A stretch of 37,356 bases of DNA, taken from contig JAFEAV010000059.1 in the NCBI GenBank assembly GCA_018266215.1, positions 1 to 37,356 of the forward strand, given 5' to 3'. Of this stretch, positions 9,360 to 18,109 are shown piece by piece. Source of the stretch: Cyanobacteria bacterium SZAS LIN-3. GTDB taxonomy: Bacteria > Cyanobacteriota > Vampirovibrionia > Obscuribacterales > Obscuribacteraceae. A program made the position numbers and the translations under genes. The notes below the pieces were generated by a model, which had not been told where the DNA came from, did not search any database, and worked only from the letters and a program-made list of their open reading frames with translations. Numbering within the stretch: the stretch's first letter is position 1; the number at the start of each line of letters is the position of its first letter.

Positions 9360-9914
9360 ATGCAAGAGCACATTCTGAACAAATTGCTGACCGAGGACGG
9401 ACGATTTGCTCCGCTTTGTTTCGATGCCGTCGCCACATTATATAGAGCGCGAATGCGCGGATCATTTATTGCGTCCCTGATAAACGGCGTGGAAGAAGAG
9501 ATAAGTTTCTGGGCACCACCCGGTAAGAACCGCTACAGCGAACTTTTGCGCAGGCTGGGACAACTGACCGGCCACGAAAGTGCCAGCTGGTTTTATGTCA
9601 TCGACGGCGACGAATCCGCACTTACTGGACAGAGAAGCGATCTGCTCTGGGTGCGCAGGGCACGCTTTGAAGACAAAGCCGACTACAGCGAAGTCCCTCT
9701 GGCCAGCTTCGAAACCGAGCCCGCCCCCACAGGCGGTGCCGCCTACCTGGGGCTGATGGGGGAGAGTTGCCGCTGGCTGCTCCTGCATTCCCATTATCAG
9801 GAGCTGGAATTTGAAGTCTCAATCCATGGGCAGACAAAGCTCTGTGATGACCTTTGCCGCCTTGTCAGACCAAGCGAAGTGCTTGCCCCCGGGGAGCTCG
9901 ACGAGAACTCTTAG
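9360..9914 (+). CDS. hypothetical protein, third gene of the kinase unit
   Basis: A 184-residue soluble protein whose ATG lies only 4 bases after the kinase stop. The ribosome site is weak, which fits translational coupling. It has no signal peptide or membrane segment. Sequence features: a helical N-terminus, then an alpha/beta-looking domain rich in aromatic residues (SASWFYVIDGDES, CRWLLLHSHYQELEFEV). I do not recognise the family. Its stop codon overlaps the stop of the convergent M20 peptidase gene in the four bases 9911-9914. Position alone suggests it works with the kinase, as substrate, regulator or effector. Confidence 0.72.
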   Translation: MQEHILNKLLTEDGRFAPLCFDAVATLYRARMRGSFIASLINGVEEEISFWAPPGKNRYSELLRRLGQLTGHESASWFYVIDGDESALTGQRSDLLWVRRARFEDKADYSEVPLASFETEPAPTGGAAYLGLMGESCRWLLLHSHYQELEFEVSIHGQTKLCDDLCRLVRPSEVLAPGELDENS

Positions 9915-11419
9915 AGTTGTGAGACGTTGGACAGGATGCGGTACATGCGCACGATGCCCTGCTTAAATACCGATACTGGGATCCTTTCGTCTTTGCCGTG
10001 CATCGTGGCCATATGCTCAGGGTCACATTCAACGGGTTCAAAGCCATAGGCCTTGATGCCGAGTTCTCTGAACCAGTGTGAATCGGTAAACCAGGGCACC
10101 ACCACCGGTACTACCGGTCCGCCGTTTTTCTCCATGGCATTGGTTTTTTCAATCGCTTTGACGAAGGCACTGTCAAAAGGCGAAGGATCGGCCTTCTCCC
10201 ATTCGATCGATTTGACCTCGATGCTGGGATCGCCAATCGTCTTCTTCACTTCGGCGATAAATTGCTCGGGTGTGACTCCGGGCAGGAGGCGACAATCCAG
10301 CTCGGCGTAGGATTCGGCGGGAATAACATTGGTCTTATAGCCGGCTTTGAGCACGGTAATAGAAACCGTATTAGCCAGCATGGACGACTTGAGCAGATCT
10401 TTTTTGAGCTCGGCCTCGTTTTTTGAATCCTTAACCGACTGGTCGATATTTTTATAGAGCTCCTTCAGCGGCGAAGACTCGGTGTCGGCAATAGAGGTGA
10501 AAAACGTTTTTACTGCGGGCAGGACCGTCATCTTCGGAGGATTGGCGGCGATTTTGGACAGAGCCTGGATCAAGCGATTATTGGCCGAATCGGCCAGCGG
10601 CATCGAGGCATGTCCGGCCACGCCCTTAGCTGTCAGAGCCAGCCAGAGAATTGATTTTTCAGCCACGTCCACGCCCCAGTACTTGGGTTTGCCGCCGGCG
10701 TAGGCATCAATGGGATAACCTTCGTTGACGAGAAACTCGGCATCACCGATCAGATCCTTTTTGTTTTCGGCTATCCATTTGGCACCGTAGTTGCCACCAA
10801 TTTCTTCATCGGGGGTGGCGACAAAAATGATGTCGCGATCGAGTTTTGCGCCGTTCTTTTTGAGCGCCAGCATGGCGGCAAGTTCCATGATGCCCATACC
10901 TTTCATATCCAGGGTGCCGCGGCCCCAGATCTCACCGTCATGCACTTCACCGCCAAAAGGAGGGTACTTCCAGTCAGCGGCCCTGGCCGGCACCACGTCT
11001 ATATGATTGAGCAAGATCACAGCCTTCTTGGCACCACTACCCTTCAGTCGGCCGATTACAGCGGCGCGATTGCCGCCATCGGGACGGGGATCCGGGACAT
11101 CAATCACCTGCGCTTCGATGCCGTTCTTTTTCAATATATCCGCAAGATAGACAGCACCTAGCTTTTCGTTACCAGGAGGGTTCGTGGTGTCGATTTTTAT
11201 GTAGTCTGAGAGGATTTTTACCGCCTCATCCAGATCGGCGGCGGACACTGGATTTTCCAGGCTAATGGCGGCAGCGGGAGCAACTTTTTTCACAGCCGCC
11301 CCTTTGCTACCGGCAAGGGTCAAACCCGAAGTGGCTGAGCAAAGCACGATGCTCAGCGCAAGAAAAGCCGAGCTTGACAATCTTGCTGCGCGGCCAAAAT
11401 TTCTGGAATTGATGGGCAT
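9911..11419 (-). CDS. exported M20 family metallopeptidase (carboxypeptidase/aminoacylase type)
   Basis: A 502-residue protein starting at ATG 11419, which has GAGGT 7 bases upstream; the frame is open to 11530 but that part carries no export signal. The N-terminus is a signal peptide (SSSAFLALSIVLCSATSG core). M20 metal residues are present: H139 and D141 in LLNHIDVVPA, D171 in GTLDMKGMG, the catalytic/metal pair E205-E206 in ATPDEEIGG, and a late His in MATMHGKDERIP. The lid/dimerisation domain sits in the middle (AKGVAGHASMPL). The pattern is closest to carboxypeptidase S/PM20D1-like members, which cleave N-acyl amino acids or dipeptides with two zinc ions. It is predicted periplasmic. Possible use: salvage of peptides made by the envelope proteases nearby (inference). 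Confidence 0.93.
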   Translation of the reverse strand: MPINSRNFGRAARLSSSAFLALSIVLCSATSGLTLAGSKGAAVKKVAPAAAISLENPVSAADLDEAVKILSDYIKIDTTNPPGNEKLGAVYLADILKKNGIEAQVIDVPDPRPDGGNRAAVIGRLKGSGAKKAVILLNHIDVVPARAADWKYPPFGGEVHDGEIWGRGTLDMKGMGIMELAAMLALKKNGAKLDRDIIFVATPDEEIGGNYGAKWIAENKKDLIGDAEFLVNEGYPIDAYAGGKPKYWGVDVAEKSILWLALTAKGVAGHASMPLADSANNRLIQALSKIAANPPKMTVLPAVKTFFTSIADTESSPLKELYKNIDQSVKDSKNEAELKKDLLKSSMLANTVSITVLKAGYKTNVIPAESYAELDCRLLPGVTPEQFIAEVKKTIGDPSIEVKSIEWEKADPSPFDSAFVKAIEKTNAMEKNGGPVVPVVVPWFTDSHWFRELGIKAYGFEPVECDPEHMATMHGKDERIPVSVFKQGIVRMYRILSNVSQL

Positions 11420-11470
11420 GACAAAAACCTCAAAAGCGTAAACAGGCTGAGCCCCGGTTGCAAAGGGACA

Positions 11471-11500
11471 TTGAACTAAGTTCCAAAAGGAGAGTATAGT
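11471..11500 (+). promoter_or_regulatory. candidate sigma70-type promoter for the repeat protein / M16 unit
   Basis: TTGAAC at 11471-11476 and TATAGT at 11495-11500 are separated by 18 bases. The predicted transcript start is about 30 bases before the ATG at 11537. The site lies in the divergent gap between the M20 gene and this unit. Confidence 0.5.
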
Positions 11501-11536
11501 TTGCTTGCTCTCCAGTAATTTGAGGATCATTTTAGA

Positions 11537-11968
11537 ATGAAGAATATCGCCATTACCACCGCTCTTGCACTCACTTTCTCGCTTTCGCCGCTGGCAGTAC
11601 TGGCCGATGAAGCTGCTTCTACAGAATCAACGACCAAAACCACGACGACCACCACAAAAAAAGGCAATGCCATCACCGAAGGCGCTGAAAAAATGGGCGC
11701 AGGCACCGTTCATGGTGTTGAAAAAGTAGGCAAAGGTATCGGCCATGGTCTGGAAAAAGTCGGCGCCGAAACCAAGAAAGGCACCATGGGTGTCGTTCAC
11801 GGCACCGAAAAAGTGATCAAGGGTATGGGTCACGGTGTTGAAAAAATGGGCGCCGAAACCAAAAAAGGTTTCCAAAAAATGACCGGCAAAGGTGAGAAGA
11901 AAGCCAAGGAAACAAAGACTGAATCCACCAGCACCACCACCACAACCACCGAACCGGCAGCTAAGTAA
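11537..11968 (+). CDS. exported low-complexity protein with HGxEK repeats
   Basis: A 143-residue protein with a signal peptide (ITTALALTFSLSPLAVLA, cleavage near residue 23). The mature part has Thr-rich ends (runs of Thr at 35-40 and 131-138) around two near-identical 29-residue repeats (58-86 and 87-115). Each repeat contains two HG-x-EK motifs 11 residues apart and a GAETKKG element. The repeats are rich in Gly and Lys, with small hydrophobic residues spaced as in an amphipathic or glycine-zipper helix. No enzyme motifs. It is followed after 18 bases by an exported M16 protease and a good promoter lies upstream, so the two are probably co-transcribed. It might bind the envelope or be a client of the protease; neither is shown. 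Confidence 0.8.
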   Translation: MKNIAITTALALTFSLSPLAVLADEAASTESTTKTTTTTTKKGNAITEGAEKMGAGTVHGVEKVGKGIGHGLEKVGAETKKGTMGVVHGTEKVIKGMGHGVEKMGAETKKGFQKMTGKGEKKAKETKTESTSTTTTTTEPAAK

Positions 11969-11986
11969 GCTCCAACAAAAGGTATC

Positions 11987-14854
11987 ATGGCTACAACAGA
12001 ATTGAAGAAAATCTGCCGGGCTTTTGCCCTCACTCTAATAGCCATAATACCGGTGACGCAAGCGGTGCCATCAGCCTGTTCAAAGGCGGTGGCACCGCTT
12101 TCCGCTCCTAAGTTTATCGCCGCCAACCAGGACCTGGGCATTGAGGAATACCGTCTGCCCAATGGTTTGACCATTCTCCTGGCGGCCAGAAAGACAACTC
12201 CCGTTGTCACCGTTAATATGGTTTTCCGGGTCGGCTCGCGCAATGAAGCAGTCGGCTATACAGGCTCAACGCACTTCCTTGAACACATGATGTTCAAGGG
12301 CACCAGAAAACACGATCCGCTCAACAAAACCGGCATCGACGACGTTCTTAAAAAAGTGGGCGGCGTCAACAATGCCACCACATCCTACGACCGCACCAAT
12401 TACTACGAAGTGGTGCCTAAAGACGCAGTTGAACTCTGCCTGGAAATTGAATCCGACAGGCTGCGCAATTTGCTCCTGCGCGACAGTGATCGCAAAGCCG
12501 AAATGACGGTTGTACGCAACGAACTGGAGCGCGGTGAAGACGAACCGAATTCGCTTCTGGAAACACAAACTTTTGCCACCGCCTTCCGTGAGCATCCTTA
12601 TCATCATCCGGTGATCGGCTGGCGCTCCGACGTTGAAGGCGTCCCCACTGCCAGGTTGCGTCAGTTTTATCGCGACTTTTACTATCCCGATAATGCCACA
12701 CTGGTCATCGCCGGAGACTTCGACAAGGCCAAAATTTTACCCCTGGTGGAAAAATATTTTGCCTCCATTCCTAAAGCGCCCGGACCTTATCCGGCCGTCT
12801 ATACAAAGGAGCCGCCGCAGGAAGGCGAGCGTCGTTTTATCGTCAGTCGCGGCAAAGAACAACCGCGTGTCTGGGTGGCCTTCCATATTCCGGAAGGCAA
12901 AAACCCCGCTACTTTTCCCCTCGATGTCTTAGCGGCGGTACTCGGCGGCGACAGTCGTAAAAGCTCGAGACTCTACAAACGCCTGGTCGAAACCGGCCTC
13001 TGCTCTGAAGTTAATGCCTTCAATTTCACCCTGCGCGATCCCGGTCTCTTCATAGTAGAAGCCACGGTCGCTCCGGAAAAAGATCCGCGCGCCGTGGAAG
13101 CGGCGATTAATTCCGAACTGGAAAAGCTCACCAAAGCGCCGGTCACCGCCCGCGAGCTGGCCCTGGCAAAATCGGCCCTGACCAAGCGTTTCCGCCTTTC
13201 ACTTTCAGACACGATGGGGCTTGTGCAATCGGTCACCGAGGGCATCGCCGTTGCCGACTGGCAATGGTGGGCCGCTTATCCGCGTGAAATCAACCAGGTC
13301 AATGCCGCCGTCGCCGAGAAGCTTGCCGCCGACTTTTTCAAATCAAGCAATCGCACCGTCGGCTACTATCTGCCAAAAGGTTACGAGCTAAAAACCACTC
13401 CCTTGCTGGCTTCCGACTACGCAGAAGCTGTCAAGCCGGGCAAAGAGGAGAACGATACCGATACAAGCACAGCCACCAGTCCGGCTCCTGTACAAAGCGA
13501 ATCCGGACCGGCGACGCAGCCGGCATCAAAAGCTGCGACAAATTCAGGCACGTCCTGGGTCTCGCGCATTGAGCGCTATCGCCTGAAGAACGGCATGACG
13601 GTCTTACTGGGCCGACTGCCCAAGGCCAGTCCCAACTCCAAATTGCGCGGCACGGTAGCCATATCGGGCAAACTTCGCAGCGGCGATTATTTTGCCGACA
13701 AGAGCAAGGCGCCACTACCGGAGGTGCTGGCCGATCTGCTCAGCTGCGGCACCAAAGACCTGACCAAAGAAGAAGTGGGCAGACAACTGGATGAACTTGG
13801 CACATCGCTGGATTTCAGCAACGGTACTTATTTCCAGGAATTCGACACAGAAGTAATCTCGGAAGATATGCCCCGCATTCTGGAGTTGGTATCTAAAGAA
13901 TTGCAGGAACCTCGTCTGGCCGAATCTGACCTGGCCCTGACAAAAAATATCATCGAGTCGCAGATACACGACAAAATGAGCGATACATCCGAGGTCTCCG
14001 GACTGGCCCTGATGCGCAGCCTGTACAAGCCCGGCTGTGTCTTTTACCCGCCCACCTTTGAAGAACAGCTGAGCCAGTTAAAAACAATCAGCCGCGACGA
14101 AATCATCGCCTACCACAAGAAACATTTTGTCCCGGCCAATATGACGATGGCCATCATCGGTGATTTTGAGCCCGAGGTAGCAAAAGCCTGCCTGGAGAAA
14201 TATTTTGGCGGCTGGCAGGGCGACACTGCCCGCGAGCCGATCTCCATAGACGAATCGGTTGTGGCCCAGTCCCGCGGGGCGCGCATGGTCAACCGCCTGC
14301 CGGATAAGGCCAGCGTGGAGATAGCCATCGGCCGTCCCTGCAAACTCAGCTTGAAAGATAAAGAATACCTGCCCGCCTATATCGGCAATGCAATTTTGGG
14401 CTACGACACCTTCGCCTGCCGCCTGGCCCCCGTCCGCGACCGCCTGGGTCTGACCTACGGCATTTCATCGCGCATATCCGACGCCAGCTACCCCTATTCA
14501 CCCTGGGCCATAGATTTATCAGTCAATCCCGAAAACGTTAATCCCGCCCTCAAGGCAGTGCACGGCATTGTCGACAATTTCGTCAAAGGCGGGGTGACCG
14601 CGGCCGAGGTCAAGGCTGAAAAGTCCCATATAGCCGGGGTTTACCAGGTCAGCCTGCGCAGCCTCAAGGCCATCGCCCGCCGACTGACCGAATATGAGCA
14701 GGTCGGCATCGATCTGTCCTATCTCGACAGTTTTGCCGAGCGCATCGAAAAAGTCAGCCTGGAGCAGGTAAACAAAGCTGTACACAGCTATTTTGACCTG
14801 AAAGAAAGCGCCACATCCATTGCCGGCGACGTCGAAGAAAAATCCATTCATTAG
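11987..14854 (+). CDS. exported M16 family zinc metalloprotease, two-domain
   Basis: A 955-residue M16 protease very similar over its whole length to the one at 1552-4347 (shared blocks RVGSRNE, YTGSTHFLEHM, FREHPYHHP, IGWRSDVEGVP, EPPQEGERRF). The zinc motif is H96-E99-H100, with the probable third ligand at E179 (VVRNELERGE). The C-terminal, non-zinc half keeps VRDRLGLTYG. Unlike the paralog it begins with a signal peptide (FALTLIAIIPVTQAVPS), so it is predicted periplasmic. The linker between halves (about residues 480-520) is Ser/Thr/Pro-rich rather than acidic. The start at 11987 has AAGG 6 bases upstream. It lies 18 bases after the HGxEK-repeat protein. Expected role: cleavage of periplasmic peptides or unfolded proteins. 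Confidence 0.94.
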   Translation: MATTELKKICRAFALTLIAIIPVTQAVPSACSKAVAPLSAPKFIAANQDLGIEEYRLPNGLTILLAARKTTPVVTVNMVFRVGSRNEAVGYTGSTHFLEHMMFKGTRKHDPLNKTGIDDVLKKVGGVNNATTSYDRTNYYEVVPKDAVELCLEIESDRLRNLLLRDSDRKAEMTVVRNELERGEDEPNSLLETQTFATAFREHPYHHPVIGWRSDVEGVPTARLRQFYRDFYYPDNATLVIAGDFDKAKILPLVEKYFASIPKAPGPYPAVYTKEPPQEGERRFIVSRGKEQPRVWVAFHIPEGKNPATFPLDVLAAVLGGDSRKSSRLYKRLVETGLCSEVNAFNFTLRDPGLFIVEATVAPEKDPRAVEAAINSELEKLTKAPVTARELALAKSALTKRFRLSLSDTMGLVQSVTEGIAVADWQWWAAYPREINQVNAAVAEKLAADFFKSSNRTVGYYLPKGYELKTTPLLASDYAEAVKPGKEENDTDTSTATSPAPVQSESGPATQPASKAATNSGTSWVSRIERYRLKNGMTVLLGRLPKASPNSKLRGTVAISGKLRSGDYFADKSKAPLPEVLADLLSCGTKDLTKEEVGRQLDELGTSLDFSNGTYFQEFDTEVISEDMPRILELVSKELQEPRLAESDLALTKNIIESQIHDKMSDTSEVSGLALMRSLYKPGCVFYPPTFEEQLSQLKTISRDEIIAYHKKHFVPANMTMAIIGDFEPEVAKACLEKYFGGWQGDTAREPISIDESVVAQSRGARMVNRLPDKASVEIAIGRPCKLSLKDKEYLPAYIGNAILGYDTFACRLAPVRDRLGLTYGISSRISDASYPYSPWAIDLSVNPENVNPALKAVHGIVDNFVKGGVTAAEVKAEKSHIAGVYQVSLRSLKAIARRLTEYEQVGIDLSYLDSFAERIEKVSLEQVNKAVHSYFDLKESATSIAGDVEEKSIH

Positions 14855-14919
14855 GTTTCCCAGACCTTTTGACCGGTTTATGTTTTATCCCTGAGAATTT
14901 GGGCACAATCCAGGTAAGA

Positions 14920-14934
14920 GAGTGATATTCACTC
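14920..14934. other. perfect short hairpin between M16 and GGDEF-like genes
   Basis: GAGTGA-TAT-TCACTC is a perfect 6-bp inverted repeat, followed on the plus strand by AGTTTT. It could be a weak terminator for the M16 gene or a binding site for a dimeric regulator of the next gene. The sequence alone does not decide. Confidence 0.35.
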
Positions 14935-14975
14935 AGTTTTGTCATTTCCCGGTGAGTTGAAAGACACGGTTAGAT

Positions 14976-15647
14976 ATGAGCGGCAGAAAGTACGACGTAG
15001 ATGAAGGCTGGGCCTTCGCTCGCGAGAACAAATTTAATCGCATGGTTCTGGAGACTCGCTTTGACAGGCAGAAGTTTAAGGAAACCCAGCACAAGGAAGT
15101 TTCCGACAGGCAGCGCAAGCAACTGAGTGAAGACGAACTGGAGGAGATGGAAAAAGCCTCCCTTCGCGATCCGGTCACAGGCATTTTCAACCAGCGCACA
15201 TTTTTGCGCAAACTCGAATATGAGCTCAGACGCGCCAAACGCTACAAGCGACCACTGTCGCTGATGGTCATGTCCGTAGACAATATAAGCTCGCTCAAGC
15301 GCCAGTATGGCCAGATGATCGTAGACGACGTGATGAAGGCGGCGGCACGCATCGTTGAACACTGCGTGCGCGACGTTGATATATCAGGCAGAGCGGAAGG
15401 CATGCGCATCGGCGTGATCTTCCCCGAGACCTATTCATCGAGGGCCATGATCGTGGCCGAGCGTGTACGTGAGCGCATGCGCGCCGAGCCGGTTAACAAC
15501 GAACTGCGCCATCTGCGGGTGACCGTTTCGGTGGGAGTGGTTTCCTTCCCCACCCATGCCAGAGACGAAGTTGATCTCATGCACCGGGCCCAGGAATTTG
15601 CCTCGGTGTCAGAAGTGCAGGGCGGCGACCGGGTATACAACGGCTAG
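14976..15647 (+). CDS. GGDEF-fold protein with degenerate active site
   Basis: A 223-residue protein. Residues 1-60 are charged and probably helical. Residues about 63-220 match the diguanylate cyclase fold: start motif RDPVTGIFNQRTF, helix LEYELRRAKRYKRPLSL, and the C-terminal VTVSVGVVSFP strand. The signature GGDEF is replaced by EGMRI at 141-145 (context VDISGRAEGMRIGVIFPET), and the usual DxDxFK element reads SVDNIS. Both the metal-binding and the GTP-binding positions are therefore lost, and the protein should not make c-di-GMP. Such proteins often act as nucleotide or protein receptors. The ATG at 14976 has only a weak ribosome site. There is no sensor domain and no membrane segment. 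Confidence 0.85.
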   Translation: MSGRKYDVDEGWAFARENKFNRMVLETRFDRQKFKETQHKEVSDRQRKQLSEDELEEMEKASLRDPVTGIFNQRTFLRKLEYELRRAKRYKRPLSLMVMSVDNISSLKRQYGQMIVDDVMKAAARIVEHCVRDVDISGRAEGMRIGVIFPETYSSRAMIVAERVRERMRAEPVNNELRHLRVTVSVGVVSFPTHARDEVDLMHRAQEFASVSEVQGGDRVYNG

Positions 15648-15747
15648 ATCTGAGACGGTAAGATGTTTGCCCCTTAATTTTGCCTCCTCGTTTTGCTAAG
15701 ATTCTCATGCGCGCACGGGTAAAATTAAGCCCTGTAGCCATGAGGCC

Positions 15748-16527
15748 ATGATCAAGAATTTCACCCAGCTGTTGCCATTGTTCGTGGCCGGTGTTGCCGG
15801 TCTGGCTCCCGCCTGGGCGCAGCCATCCGCTACCGCCGAAGGCATGCCCTCACCCGAAAATTTGCCCCTGCGCGGACTGACCCAGAGCGGTAATGCCAGT
15901 CTGCGCGTTTATCCGCAACTCGATAAGGGCCTGCTTATCACGCCCGGCGCTCATCCGGTAACAGTACCGCAGCCGCTGACCCAGGTACTGAGTGAGGGCG
16001 GTCGAGTAACGGCAAAAATAGAATCGAACAATAATCCCCGCGGAAAATTTCAGGGCCTGCTCATCTCGGTGCAGAACAACAGCGATCGCCCCCTGATATT
16101 TGACGGGGACGCCGCACTGGGAAGTTCTGTCCCGGGCAGCAACATCAAATGCATTTCCCTAGACCAATTGGCCGAGCTGTCGGTGCTGCCGGAACAATCA
16201 AAAAGTTTCGGCAAACGCTTTACCACCGACCTGAAAGCTACCGCCTCAGCTACTGTGACAATGGGCTGGGCCCAGACCCTGCGCGATCAAAAGCAGGGCT
16301 CGGAGCCGGTTGTAGCAGCCAACGGCGGCCGCTACGGACTGGACGAGCAGAGACGGCAGGATCAATTCAGACGCTTCGGCAAGCGCGTACTCTGGCCCGG
16401 AGACTCGACTTCAGGGGTGATTTACTTTAATTTCGACCAGACAAAGACACCGCTAAATGCCATTGTGCTGCCGGTTTCATCCTACTATGACCGCGCCGAC
16501 CAGGCGACCTTGACTCTATCGATCTAA
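15748..16527 (+). CDS. secreted protein of unknown function
   Basis: A 259-residue protein with a signal peptide (LLPLFVAGVAGLAPAWAQ, cleavage near residue 24). The start has GAGG a few bases upstream. The mature part begins Pro-rich and then shows beta-strand patterns (GRVTAKIESNNNPRGKFQGLL and RPLIFDGDAALG), possibly an Ig-like or beta-sandwich domain. A basic and Gln-rich stretch lies near residues 205-220. I do not recognise the family. Its stop is 15 bases from the stop of the convergent TolC-like gene. It probably acts in the periplasm or at the outer membrane. Confidence 0.74.
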   Translation: MIKNFTQLLPLFVAGVAGLAPAWAQPSATAEGMPSPENLPLRGLTQSGNASLRVYPQLDKGLLITPGAHPVTVPQPLTQVLSEGGRVTAKIESNNNPRGKFQGLLISVQNNSDRPLIFDGDAALGSSVPGSNIKCISLDQLAELSVLPEQSKSFGKRFTTDLKATASATVTMGWAQTLRDQKQGSEPVVAANGGRYGLDEQRRQDQFRRFGKRVLWPGDSTSGVIYFNFDQTKTPLNAIVLPVSSYYDRADQATLTLSI

Positions 16528-16542
16528 AGCTCGCGCAATGCT

Positions 16543-18102
16543 TTAGCGCCGGCGATAGCCACTCACTATCGTCTCGGGACTGATCACGCCCATATCATGA
16601 AGAAGCTGTGCCTGAGCCTGATTAGACGCGGTGATAGCCTGGGCTTGACTGGTCAGGGCCGTGATGTAATCACGCTGCGCCTGGATCAATTCCAGGTTGG
16701 TTCCCAGGCCAGACTGCAAACGCAAGTTAGCAAGACGCAGTGCCTCTGCCGCTGATGCCACACCATAGGCAGCAGCGTCAATCTGTTCGCGAGCGGTTAT
16801 GGCTGTAAGATAGGCCGAACGCACCTGCTCACTCACGAGCAAGAGTTCCTGATTGGCCTGCAGAGCCGCTTGCCGGGAGAGTGCCCGGGCCGACACGACG
16901 TTAAAAATATAGGTCGCGCCCATATTGGGCAGGGACCAGCTGACACCAAAGCCGGCCTGAAAAGTATTGAACAATCCGCCAAAAACCCCGGCTCCGGCGA
17001 TGTTGCCGTTGCCGCCGGCGGACACTCGCGGGGGAAAAATATCAGTAGTGGAATGAGTATAGCTGGTGGAAAAAGAAGCCTGCGGATAAAGCGCCGAAGC
17101 GGCGGTCTGCACGTTGCGCGCCGCCGAGAGGCGGAAAAGCTCATACTGCCTGAGATCCGGTCGGTACTTGAGGGCCAGATCAAGGAGATCTTCGATGGCA
17201 ATCCTGTGATCGATCAATGACTGTTCGGTCAGACCCTCATCGCGCGGGACAAGATTGACGGCCATGGGGAAGTTGAGAGCAAAAGCCAGAGCCATAGCCG
17301 CCTGGCGCACCGCCACCTGCTGTGTTAGCAGTGCCTGTTTATCCGCGGCTAATTGCGCACGTGATTGCATGATGGCAAACTGCGTACCGTTACCGGACTG
17401 ATAGAGAGTATTGTTGAGCGCCAGCTGGGTCTCCGATATGGCGACCGACTTGGCCCGGATCTGCAACAGTGCGTTATTCAAAGAGAGATTTGTGTACTTC
17501 AAATAAACGTCAAGCAATGCGTCGTTGATGGAGACTTTGTACGACTCGCCCCAGCCCTTCTGCCTGTAATACTGGGCAAGCGCCGTATAAAGTACATTGC
17601 CTCCGGTAAAGACCGGATAGCGCACAGAGGGTTGAAAGACACGGGAGAAGGAGGTGGAATTGGGCCTGATTTTCGAATCGGTGAGATTGTAGCCCATAGA
17701 AAAATTAGGCAGCACATCGAGGGCCTGTCCGACAAATTGAAAGCGCTGATAGACATAACTCTCGCGCGCGATTTTGATAGGCAGACTGTTGGCCATGGCA
17801 TAATTTATGGCCTCACGCAAACTGAGCGGCTCACTGTAACTGGCTTCCAGCTTAATGGGGCTGGTATTGCTCAGTGGTATCAGGGTGGACTGACGCAGGG
17901 GACCCAGATCGAGAGTCCTGTTGAGATTGTGATCGTTAGCGGGCTCGGGCGGCAAAACGAAGGGTTTGAAATCTTTCAGTCTCTCACGGTAATCGGGAGG
18001 TAGATTTGGCGACTGCGCACCCACCGGTGAAGCGACAAAGAATGAGACAAGAAGCAGACTTCCAATCTTTTTAAGCGCCGACAGTGTAATGCTATTGATC
18101 AT
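16543..18102 (-). CDS. TolC-family outer membrane channel (second of two)
   Basis: A 519-residue outer-membrane efflux protein. The ATG at 18102 is chosen because a signal peptide begins there (LSALKKIGSLLLVSFFVASPVGAQ); the frame reaching to 18243 lies inside the upstream gene. Two TolC repeats are seen, each opening with a helix such as SLREAINYAMANSLPIKIA and IEDLLDLALKYRPDLRQYE (the YRPDL signature), with long helices rich in Gln, Ala and Leu. An N-terminal stretch of about 80 residues before the first repeat (RERLKDFKP, DLGPLRQS) is shared with the paralog. It begins 7 bases after the paralog's stop with no clear ribosome site of its own, so translation is probably coupled. Expected role: exit duct for the MacAB-like exporter encoded divergently. 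Confidence 0.92.
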   Translation of the reverse strand: MINSITLSALKKIGSLLLVSFFVASPVGAQSPNLPPDYRERLKDFKPFVLPPEPANDHNLNRTLDLGPLRQSTLIPLSNTSPIKLEASYSEPLSLREAINYAMANSLPIKIARESYVYQRFQFVGQALDVLPNFSMGYNLTDSKIRPNSTSFSRVFQPSVRYPVFTGGNVLYTALAQYYRQKGWGESYKVSINDALLDVYLKYTNLSLNNALLQIRAKSVAISETQLALNNTLYQSGNGTQFAIMQSRAQLAADKQALLTQQVAVRQAAMALAFALNFPMAVNLVPRDEGLTEQSLIDHRIAIEDLLDLALKYRPDLRQYELFRLSAARNVQTAASALYPQASFSTSYTHSTTDIFPPRVSAGGNGNIAGAGVFGGLFNTFQAGFGVSWSLPNMGATYIFNVVSARALSRQAALQANQELLLVSEQVRSAYLTAITAREQIDAAAYGVASAAEALRLANLRLQSGLGTNLELIQAQRDYITALTSQAQAITASNQAQAQLLHDMGVISPETIVSGYRRR

Positions 18103-18109
18103 ATAAAGA

